Program-made: the position numbers and the translations under genes
The notes under the pieces: generated by a model
Databases searched by the model: none
Seen by the model: the letters and a program-made list of their open reading frames with translations, nothing else
Told to the model about the DNA's origin: nothing
Part shown: positions 57,883-64,000 of the stretch, one piece after another
Numbering within the stretch: position 1 is the stretch's first letter
Layout of the letters: each line of letters begins with the position of its first letter
NCBI RefSeq assembly: GCF_900176005.1
Contig: NZ_LT838272.1
Coordinates: 454,501-518,500, forward strand
Source of the DNA: Thermanaeromonas toyohensis ToBE
GTDB lineage: Bacteria > Bacillota > DSM-521 > Neomoorellales > Neomoorellaceae
Direction: 5' to 3'
DNA length: 64,000 nucleotides

Positions 57883-58476
57883 TTAAAATCCATAACTCTT
57901 ACTAGTAAGAAGCCTTACAAATTGGCGCATCCATTCCGGGTTACCACGCCACGAGGCACAAGAGACCAGGTTGCCATCGACATAGACGTTAGATAGAGTT
58001 TCGTCTACTTCACCCCATATAGCACCGGCTAAGATAAGATCAGGCTTAAGGCCGGGATAACCTGTACAAAGCCTACCCTTAAGTACGCCGGCGGCTATCA
58101 GAATCTGGGGCCCGTGGCAAGTAACGGCTACGGGCCTATTGGTTACAAAAAAGTAGCGGGTGATTTCTAGCACCCGTTCGTTCAGGCGCAAATACTCAGG
58201 TGAGCGACCCCCAGGGATAACTAGGCCGGCATACCTATGGGGCTCAATGGTATCAAAAGTGGCCGTAAGAAGGAGCTTATGACCGGGTTTTTCACTGTAA
58301 GTTTGTTCCTTTTCGAAATCATGAATAGCGGTTTTTACTGTTTCCCCGGCTTGTTTTCCAGGGGAAACAGTATGTACGATATATCCTAACATGGTTAAAG
58401 CTTGAAAAGGGAACATGGCTTCATAGTCTTCTACATAATCACCGACAAACATAAGGATCATTTTGCTAGCCTGCAT
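57883..58476 (-). CDS. DJ-1/PfpI family protein
   Basis: A 197-residue protein of the class I glutamine-amidotransferase-like superfamily. It begins KMILMFVGDYVEDYEAM with the conserved Glu, has YAGLVIPGGRSPEYLR, and the nucleophile elbow VTCHGPQILIAAG with Cys followed by His. Family members are glyoxalases, chaperones or proteases; which applies is unclear. The minus-strand ATG at 58476 has AAAAGGAGC upstream. Confidence 0.88.
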   Translation of the reverse strand: MQASKMILMFVGDYVEDYEAMFPFQALTMLGYIVHTVSPGKQAGETVKTAIHDFEKEQTYSEKPGHKLLLTATFDTIEPHRYAGLVIPGGRSPEYLRLNERVLEITRYFFVTNRPVAVTCHGPQILIAAGVLKGRLCTGYPGLKPDLILAGAIWGEVDETLSNVYVDGNLVSCASWRGNPEWMRQFVRLLTSKSYGF

Positions 58477-58573
58477 TTTAGCTTTGCTCCTTTTCTTAAT
58501 TCCGGTTTTTAAATTCTGCTGGTTTATTTTATTTTGAGGAGGAGATTATAGTGCAGAAAGGAGAGTGGGGCTT

Positions 58574-59134
58574 TTGCACCAGCTTAAAAGAATCGGTGTG
58601 ATCAGCGATACCCATGGAGATGTTGCAGCGTGGGAGAAGGCTTTGGAAATTTGGGGTCCGGTGGATTTAATCGTACATGCAGGCGATGTGCTGTACCATG
58701 GGCCGCGCAATCCTTTAGTTCAAGCCTACCACCCGCCGGAACTGGCCGAGCGCATTAATGCTTCCCAGGTACCAGTACTTATAGCCCGGGGCAATTGCGA
58801 TGCTGATGTAGATCAATTAGTCTTAGAGTGGCCTTTGCAGAGTCAGATGGTGCTGGTACAGACCCCGTATATTCGCCTTATCGCTACTCATGGGCAGGGT
58901 ATGGATAAGGCGGAAATGGTGGAACTGGCCAAGCGGTACCGGGTAGATATATTTATCTTTGGCCATACCCACGTACCCGCCCTGGAAAAGGTAGAAGGGA
59001 TTGTTTTATTAAATCCCGGCAGCCCCGCTTTACCTAAAGGCCAAGAAGGGGCCACCGTAGCTCTCATAGATGAAAACTCTGTTTATCTTAAGGCTTTGAA
59101 GGATGGAAAAACCTTAGGTCAGATCCATTTATAG
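58574..59134 (+). CDS. YfcE/MJ0936-type metallophosphodiesterase
   Basis: A 186-residue calcineurin-like phosphoesterase. Metal-binding motifs in order: ISDTHGD, VHAGDVLYHG, ARGNCDADV, ATHGQG and FGHTHVPALE, with LLNPGSPALPKG after them. It would hydrolyse phosphodiesters, natural substrate unknown. TTG at 58574 is placed ten bases after AGGAG; GTG at 58565 touches that site. Confidence 0.88.
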   Translation: MHQLKRIGVISDTHGDVAAWEKALEIWGPVDLIVHAGDVLYHGPRNPLVQAYHPPELAERINASQVPVLIARGNCDADVDQLVLEWPLQSQMVLVQTPYIRLIATHGQGMDKAEMVELAKRYRVDIFIFGHTHVPALEKVEGIVLLNPGSPALPKGQEGATVALIDENSVYLKALKDGKTLGQIHL

Positions 59135-59219
59135 GTTACCCCTATTTTCTCTTGCTTTAAGACAGGGATTTTTAGGGTTTCGTCGAACTTAAAGTGAGGT
59201 AATAAGTGTAGTAAAAATA

Positions 59220-59231
59220 GAAAGCGCTTTC
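59220..59231 (+). promoter_or_regulatory. Palindromic operator (cre-like) before uxaB
   Basis: GAAAGCGCTTTC is a perfect 12-bp palindrome with a central CG. With flanks, AGAAAGCGCTTTCA differs from the CcpA cre consensus TGWAANCGNTNWCA by one base, and it also fits other LacI-family operators. It lies 31 bases before uxaB, suggesting carbon-source control. Confidence 0.65.
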
Positions 59232-59261
59232 AAACCTTAGAACAATAGGAGGCGAAGCAAG

Positions 59262-60785
59262 TTGCAACCTTTAAACAAGATCTTACTTAGAAAAGGATTT
59301 CCTTTTCCATCCAACTTAGAAGTAAGCGAATATCCGGAAGGATTGCCGGAGCGGGTCATCCAATTCGGCGAAGGAAACTTCTTGCGGGCCTTTGTAGACT
59401 GGATGTTCCATAGACTAAATAAAGAGGGCCTGTTTAACGGGCGGGTGGTGGTAGTACAACCTTTGCCCCAAGGCTTGGTGGATAAGTTAAACGAGCAGGA
59501 TGGGTTGTATACCCTCCTCCTCTATGGCTACCAGGAAGGGAAGTTGGTGGAGAAGAGGGAGATAATAGGCTCCATAAGCCGGGCCTTAAACTCCTATACC
59601 CAGTGGGAAGAGGTTTTAGCTTGCGCGACCAATCCAGATCTAGAGTTTATAATTTCTAACACCACAGAAGCAGGCATCGCTTATGATCCCGAAGATAGGC
59701 TAGAGCTAAATCCCCCTCGCTCTTTCCCCGGCAAAATTACGGCTTTCCTTTACCGGCGGTTCCAGCACTTCCAAGGCGATCCCCCAAAAGGGATGATCCT
59801 TTTACCCTGCGAGCTAATTGACCGAAATGGGGACAACCTTAAGCGTATTGTTTTACAGTTAGCCCAGGATTGGGGCTTGCCTGTAGAGTTCCGGGAGTGG
59901 GTGGACCAGTATAATCTATTTCTTAATACCCTGGTGGACCGGGTAGTACCTGGCTATCCCCGTGACCGGGCAGAAATGCTAGCCCAGGAGCTAGGTTACC
60001 GGGACGATCTCATGGTTGTGGGGGAGCTTTTTCACCTCTGGGTAATAGAAGGGCCAGAAGAAATAAAGGAGAAGCTACCTTTCCACCGGGCCGGGCTCAA
60101 TGTAATTTGGACATCGGATCTTACCCCCTATCGCACGCGCAAAGTTAGAATACTAAACGGGATTCACACAGCTACTGCTGCTCCCGCTTTTTTAGCTGGA
60201 GTAGATACGGTAAGGGAAGCTGTAGAGCATCCGGTCTGGGGTTCTTTTATGAAAGAGGCTATATTTGAAGAGATTATTCCTTCTATGGATTTAGATATGG
60301 AGATGCTTAAGGAATTTGCGCGGGAAGTTCTGGAGCGCTTCCGTAATCCTTATATCATCCATTACTGGCAGAGCATTCTCTTAAATACCACCTCCAAATA
60401 CCAGACCAGGGTTTTACCTTCTATCCTGGGGTACTTAGAAAGAAAGGGGGCCCTTCCGCTAAGGCTAGTTTTCTCCTTGGCTGCTTTGGCTTATTTGTTC
60501 AAAGAAGGAAAGATTAGCGGGCGAAAGTTCTATGGACAGCGCCTCAAAGGTGAATTTACCCTTGAGGATGATCCCAAAGCCCTTGCCTTCTGGCAAGAAG
60601 CCTGGGAAAAGTACCAGGGGACGGAAGGGAGCCTCTGTGAGGTGGCAAGGTTTATCCTACGGAGGAGCGATATTTGGGGGCAGGATTTAACTCCACTTCC
60701 TGGGCTGGTGGATCTCCTGGCCCGGTATCTGGGGATTATAATGAGCCGTGGGACAGAGGCGGCTTTAGCAGCGTTTCTGGGATGA
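59262..60785 (+). CDS. uxaB: Tagaturonate reductase (altronate oxidoreductase)
   Basis: A 507-residue polyol/mannitol-type dehydrogenase that reduces tagaturonate to altronate with NADH in galacturonate breakdown. It shows VIQFGEGNFLRAFVDWM for the nucleotide fold, IISNTTEAGI, the conserved VDRVVPGYPRD and the active-site region TYPYR-like DLTPYRTRKVRILNGIHT. Slightly longer than the E. coli enzyme. TTG at 59262 follows AATAGGAGGCGAAG. It stands before uxaA. Confidence 0.9.
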   Translation: MQPLNKILLRKGFPFPSNLEVSEYPEGLPERVIQFGEGNFLRAFVDWMFHRLNKEGLFNGRVVVVQPLPQGLVDKLNEQDGLYTLLLYGYQEGKLVEKREIIGSISRALNSYTQWEEVLACATNPDLEFIISNTTEAGIAYDPEDRLELNPPRSFPGKITAFLYRRFQHFQGDPPKGMILLPCELIDRNGDNLKRIVLQLAQDWGLPVEFREWVDQYNLFLNTLVDRVVPGYPRDRAEMLAQELGYRDDLMVVGELFHLWVIEGPEEIKEKLPFHRAGLNVIWTSDLTPYRTRKVRILNGIHTATAAPAFLAGVDTVREAVEHPVWGSFMKEAIFEEIIPSMDLDMEMLKEFAREVLERFRNPYIIHYWQSILLNTTSKYQTRVLPSILGYLERKGALPLRLVFSLAALAYLFKEGKISGRKFYGQRLKGEFTLEDDPKALAFWQEAWEKYQGTEGSLCEVARFILRRSDIWGQDLTPLPGLVDLLARYLGIIMSRGTEAALAAFLG

Positions 60786-61006
60786 GCTATGGTTAGCCAC
60801 CCCGTAGAACTGACAATTTACTAAATCGATAGGGCACTTAGATACTGTTATTAACCTACCGACTGCACAGGTTTATGACCAGGGCCTTACTTAGTTATGG
60901 CCGAGGTACGGAAAACTTCTAGCCAGCTACTTTGGTGTAAGATTACAAGCGAGGGCCTTACTTTATCTATCGGGGGTACCCTACCTTCATTTGAGGTGAT
61001 ATTCTT
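60786..61006 (+). other. Gap between uxaB and uxaA with a short direct repeat
   Basis: AGGGCCTTACTT occurs at 60881-60892 and again at 60952-60963. No open frame with a ribosome site, terminator or consensus promoter is seen. Confidence 0.5.
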
Positions 61007-62512
61007 ATGAGCAAAGCCTTACACATACACGAACGGGACAACGTAGCTGTAGCCTTAGTTTCCTTGCCAGCAGGCGAGGTAATCCGGGTAGGAGGATATG
61101 AAGTTAAGCTCCTAAATGCCATAAAGTCCGGCCATAAATTTGCCTTAAGCCCCATCCCGGAAGGAGCGGAAGTAATAAAATACGGATTTCCCATTGGCCG
61201 GGCCACCCGCTCTATCCAGCCTGGTGAATGGATTCACACCCATAATCTCATTAGCGGTCTTAAGGAATTACAGGAATACACTTATAATCCCCAGTCAACC
61301 TTAGCTTTCGAGGTCAAGGGCCAGGATAATAAAGGAAACCTTACTTTTTCCGGTTTCTACCGTCCCGATGGACAGGTGGGGGTACGTAATGAAATCTGGA
61401 TTATCCCTACTGTAGGTTGTGTAAACCAACTTGCAGAAAACTTAGCTGCGCTAGCTCGCCAGCGTTTTTTCAGTCTTTCCCACATAGACGGGTTTTACGC
61501 CTTTAAGCATCCTTATGGCTGCTCCCAGCTAGGGGAAGACCATGCCAACACCCGGAAGCTCTTAAGCTCCCTCTGCCATCACCCGAATGCTGGTGGGGTA
61601 CTGGTGTTGGGCCTGGGTTGCGAGAACAATAGGATGGAGGAATTTAAGGAAGCCTTAGGAGAGTTCGATCCCCGGCGGGTGAAATTCCTTGTAGCCCAGG
61701 AAGCAGGAGATGAGCTGGAGGAGGGCCTAAAGCTTCTGGGTGAGCTTGCCCGGTACGCGGCAGAATTTGAAAGAATCCCTTGCCCTATAACTGAACTTAG
61801 AGTGGGTCTTAAATGCGGCGGCTCAGACGCTTTTTCCGGGATCACCGCCAACCCCCTTGTAGGCCTGGTGGCTGATCATATTGTGTCCCAGGGCGGTACA
61901 GCAGTCTTGACTGAGGTGCCGGAGATGTTCGGTGCTGAAACTATACTTATGGGCCGGGCTATCGATAAAGATGTATTTAAAAAGATCGTCCACCTTATAA
62001 ATAGCTGGAAGAAATACTACCTTGACCACGGCCAACCAGTCTATGAAAATCCCTCACCAGGCAACAAGGAGGGCGGGATCACTACCCTGGAGGAAAAATC
62101 CCTAGGGTGTGTCCAAAAAGGCGGAAGTTCTGCGGTGGTGGATGTACTGGAGTATGGTGAACGGTGCCGGGTTAAGGGGTTAAACCTTTTAAGCGCACCG
62201 GGTAATGATCTTGTATCTTCCACCGCCTTGGCCGCCGCCGGGTGCCAGATTATCCTTTTTACCACCGGCCGGGGTACACCCTTCGGTACCTGCGTGCCTA
62301 CCTTAAAGGTCGCCAGCAACAGTACAATTTACTTTAAAAAACCCCATTGGTTTGATTTTAATGCTGGACAGATACTGGAGGGTGAGGGGATGGAGGAACT
62401 AGCCTTAAAGCTTTTAGAACGTGTCTTACAGGTGGCTTCCGGCCAGCACGTCAAAGCAGAAATCATGGGTTATCGCGAGATAGCTATTTTCAAATCAGGG
62501 GTTACTTTGTGA
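61007..62512 (+). CDS. uxaA: Altronate dehydratase
   Basis: A 501-residue dehydratase converting altronate to 2-keto-3-deoxygluconate. The N-terminal SAF-type domain (about residues 1-95, HTHNLISG) is joined to the C-terminal UxaA domain, which begins FSGFYRPDGQVGVRNEIW and has CSQLGEDHANT, LKCGGSDAFSGITANP, MFGAET and TTGRGTPFGT. It probably binds an iron centre. ATG at 61007 follows GAGGTGA. With uxaB it covers two successive steps; the isomerase is not in the window. Confidence 0.93.
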   Translation: MSKALHIHERDNVAVALVSLPAGEVIRVGGYEVKLLNAIKSGHKFALSPIPEGAEVIKYGFPIGRATRSIQPGEWIHTHNLISGLKELQEYTYNPQSTLAFEVKGQDNKGNLTFSGFYRPDGQVGVRNEIWIIPTVGCVNQLAENLAALARQRFFSLSHIDGFYAFKHPYGCSQLGEDHANTRKLLSSLCHHPNAGGVLVLGLGCENNRMEEFKEALGEFDPRRVKFLVAQEAGDELEEGLKLLGELARYAAEFERIPCPITELRVGLKCGGSDAFSGITANPLVGLVADHIVSQGGTAVLTEVPEMFGAETILMGRAIDKDVFKKIVHLINSWKKYYLDHGQPVYENPSPGNKEGGITTLEEKSLGCVQKGGSSAVVDVLEYGERCRVKGLNLLSAPGNDLVSSTALAAAGCQIILFTTGRGTPFGTCVPTLKVASNSTIYFKKPHWFDFNAGQILEGEGMEELALKLLERVLQVASGQHVKAEIMGYREIAIFKSGVTL

Positions 62513-62556
62513 TTTACCTATAATCAGGTTTAGTTTCTCTTTAAATAGATTCTCCA

Positions 62557-62586
62557 TTGACCTCGCCTAAAAGACTAGGCTATAAT
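62557..62586 (+). promoter_or_regulatory. Sigma-A promoter of the mod operon
   Basis: TTGACC (62557-62562) and a perfect TATAAT (62581-62586) have an 18-base spacer. Within that spacer GCCTA-AAAGAC-TAGGC (62565-62580) is a perfect inverted repeat, placed where a repressor would block the polymerase. Transcription would start near 62593, before the riboswitch. Confidence 0.85.
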
Positions 62587-62611
62587 CAATAACAAAGATA
62601 ATACTTAAATA

Positions 62612-62745
62612 GCTTTTCTCCGAGCCGGTCGAACCTACGGGCGAAAAACGGCCTATGGTAGCCGGCCTGGGTTCCTAAAGAACCCACGGGGTATGCCGGG
62701 AAACGGGCATGCCTCCCTACGCTCGGAAAGGAGAAAGGCCTTGCC
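62612..62745 (+). ncRNA. Molybdenum/tungsten cofactor riboswitch (Moco RNA motif)
   Basis: The region has the Moco motif architecture. The closing stem joins CTTTTCTCCGAGC (62612 on) to GCTCGGAAAGGAGAAAG (ending about 62737). The conserved GCCTCCC ... GGAAAGGAG signature is at 62711-62734. Internal hairpins are GGGTTC/GAACCC (62669-62685) and GGTATGCC/GGCATGCC (62692-62715). Its place directly before modA supports sensing of the cofactor. The extra internal hairpin favours the molybdenum form over the shorter tungsten form. A terminator follows it. Confidence 0.85.
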
Positions 62746-62757
62746 TAGTGGACAAGT

Positions 62758-62793
62758 GCCCCGGTATCCTTTGCGAGCCGGGGCTTTAATTTT
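62758..62793 (+). terminator. Riboswitch-controlled terminator before modA
   Basis: GCCCCGG (62758-62764) pairs with CCGGGGC (62778-62784), followed by TTTAATTTT. It lies 23 bases before modA and after the riboswitch, so cofactor binding probably decides between termination and transcription of modAB. Confidence 0.82.
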
Positions 62794-62815
62794 GCCTTGG
62801 GAGGGGTATTATAAA

Positions 62816-63694
62816 GTGAACAAGCAGGATGGGAAAGGATTACTTATTACCTTAGCAACTTTTTTACTCGCCTTATTTGGGCTTATCTTTCTTCCGGGGT
62901 GCTTAACTACCCAGAAGAGCTTAAGCCTACCGGAAAGGGAGCTTTTAGTTTTTGCTGGAGCAGCTAGCAAGCCCCCTTTAGAGGAGATAGCGAATAAATT
63001 CCAAGAAAAGACAGGTGTAAAGGTACGCCTTACCTTCGGCGGCTCAGGAACTGTTTTAAGCCAGATGAAATTATCCCAGCAAGGAGACATTTATTTACCA
63101 GGGTCTTCCGACTTTATGGAAATAGCCAAGAAGGAAGGAGTAGTGGACCCCACCACAGAAAGGATAGTTGTTTATTTACTTCCTGCCATCAATGTACCCA
63201 AGGGGAATCCCCAAAACATCCAAAAACTTGAAGATTTAGCTAAGCCTGGACTAAAGGTAGCCCTCGCCCGGCCTGATACCGTGTGTGTAGGGTTGTATGG
63301 TGCAGAGATATTGGAGAAAGAAGGATTAGCAGAAAAGGTCAAGAAAAATATAGTCACCTATGCGGAAAGCTGTGAAAAGGTAGCTAATCTTGTGGCCTTA
63401 AAGCAAGTAGATGCAGCGTTGGGTTGGGAAGTCTTTGCTTCCTGGGAACCCGACAAAATTCAAACTATTTTTCTCCCACCCGAAAAAGTGCCTCGTATCG
63501 GATATATACCCGTAGCTATCTCTAAGTACACTAAGCAAGAAAACCTAGCGCGCCAATTTATCGAGTATTTGACCTCTGAGGAAGGGAAAAGCGTATTCAA
63601 AAAATGGGGGTATATAACTACTGAGGAGGAAGCCCGGAAATTAGCCCCCCATGCGCCAGTAGGAGGGGAGTATAAGCTAAAATCCCCATGGTAA
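62816..63694 (+). CDS. modA: Molybdate/tungstate ABC transporter substrate-binding lipoprotein
   Basis: A 292-residue ModA-family protein. The signal peptide ends in the lipobox LPGC (Cys29). Oxyanion-binding segments are VFAGAASKPPLEEIA, FGGSGTVLSQM and the later AALGWEVFAS. GTG at 62816 has GGAGGGG eight bases upstream; the open frame to 62693 would start inside the riboswitch. Molybdate versus tungstate preference cannot be told. It overlaps modB by seven bases. Confidence 0.92.
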   Translation: MNKQDGKGLLITLATFLLALFGLIFLPGCLTTQKSLSLPERELLVFAGAASKPPLEEIANKFQEKTGVKVRLTFGGSGTVLSQMKLSQQGDIYLPGSSDFMEIAKKEGVVDPTTERIVVYLLPAINVPKGNPQNIQKLEDLAKPGLKVALARPDTVCVGLYGAEILEKEGLAEKVKKNIVTYAESCEKVANLVALKQVDAALGWEVFASWEPDKIQTIFLPPEKVPRIGYIPVAISKYTKQENLARQFIEYLTSEEGKSVFKKWGYITTEEEARKLAPHAPVGGEYKLKSPW

Positions 63695-64000
63695 GAAGAC
63701 CGGATCCTTTTCATATAGGGTTAGTAGGCCTGGTGGCCCTAATAGTGGCCTATCTAGGTCTTCTCTTTTTTTCTCAAATCACTTACTTAACTCCCGGTAG
63801 ATTACTGGATAGCCTAAAAGACAAAGAAATCCAGTTTGCCTTAGGGCTTTCCTTAAAGACCTCTTTTTGCGCAGCGGGGATCGCAGTATTTCTAGGCACG
63901 CCCATCGCCTATTTTCTAGCTCGTACTAATTTCCGGGGTAAGGTATTAGTGGATACTTTGCTGGATCTACCGACAGTGATTTCACCGGTAGCCCTAGGGG
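63688..64000 (+). CDS. modB: Molybdate/tungstate ABC transporter permease (N-terminal part)
   Basis: The first 104 codons are inside the window and the gene runs off the right edge. The start MVRRPDPFHIGL leads to a membrane helix (about residues 10-30), then SLKTSFCAAGIAVFLGTPIA and LDLPTVISPVALG, which match the ModB permease start. ATG at 63688 overlaps the modA stop, so the two are translationally coupled. Confidence 0.9.
   Translation, partial: MVRRPDPFHIGLVGLVALIVAYLGLLFFSQITYLTPGRLLDSLKDKEIQFALGLSLKTSFCAAGIAVFLGTPIAYFLARTNFRGKVLVDTLLDLPTVISPVALG

Noticed and set aside
62693-62815. Longer modA start upstream of the GTG at 62816
   Set aside because: It would lie inside the riboswitch and terminator and would hide the signal peptide.

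Overview
This window looks like a piece of core chromosome from a thermophilic, spore-forming, anaerobic Firmicute close to Moorella and its relatives (Moorellaceae). That placement is an inference. It rests on gene order shared with Bacillus and Clostridia (hpf-secA-prfB, ftsEX-ctp-minJ-like-uvrBA, uvrC-rapZ-yvcK-whiA, rpoN-gap-pgk-tpi-eno-secG), frequent GTG and TTG starts with strong Shine-Dalgarno sites, DUF5693/CsaB envelope genes, a pyrophosphatase with the signature of potassium-independent proton pumps, and a molybdenum/tungsten-cofactor riboswitch. No rRNA, tRNA, CRISPR array, prophage or insertion sequence was seen.

Layout. 1-6400: a partial FmdB-type zinc ribbon gene diverges from an envelope cluster (DUF5693, csaB, murJ, fabZ, tagO-like). 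6500-9030: a 31-residue membrane peptide, a DUF421 protein, a phosphohexomutase and a small zinc ribbon protein. 9170-13250: a short glycosyltransferase-like protein, a membrane diguanylate cyclase, then comFA and comFC for DNA uptake. 13250-19290: a DnaA-box cluster, a cold-shock gene, hpf, an unknown gene, secA with a hairpin in its leader, and prfB with its programmed +1 frameshift. 19290-24300: a radical SAM protein with a winged-helix regulator, a YitT protein and a two-gene transketolase. 24320-29710: the cell-division/cell-wall set ftsE, ftsX, an EnvC-like factor with an altered metal site, a carboxy-terminal protease and a MinJ-like PDZ membrane protein. 29740-37140: uvrB, uvrA and uvrC around a stand-alone pyruvate-kinase C-terminal domain. 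37200-43770: HAD phosphatase, rapZ, yvcK, whiA, acyltransferase, DUF1405 and rpoN. 43940-51330: glycolysis (gap, pgk, tpiA, eno), secG, the pyrophosphatase and an HD protein. 51465-53750, minus strand: motA, motB and a DUF2225 protein. 54000-58480: an amidase-like protein, a CofE-like protein, RNase R and a PfpI protein. 58570-62510: a phosphodiesterase and the hexuronate genes uxaB and uxaA. 62550-64000: promoter, riboswitch, terminator, modA and the start of modB.

How the genes work together. Most of the window is housekeeping. The envelope cluster would build and pyruvylate a wall polymer and flip lipid carriers. FtsEX with the EnvC-like protein would control wall cleavage, and the MinJ-like protein division-site choice. 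YvcK, WhiA and RapZ link envelope, division and carbon control. The glycolytic operon has no phosphoglycerate mutase and no CggR repressor. Molybdate/tungstate uptake is under riboswitch control.

I found no large undescribed multi-gene system. The best leads are small: the hairpin and overlapping reading frame in the secA leader, a common promoter element before secA and secG, altered metal sites in two wall-hydrolase homologs, a 31-residue membrane peptide, tandem repeats at two promoters, a DnaA-box triplet before the cold-shock gene, and an inverted repeat inside the molybdate promoter.
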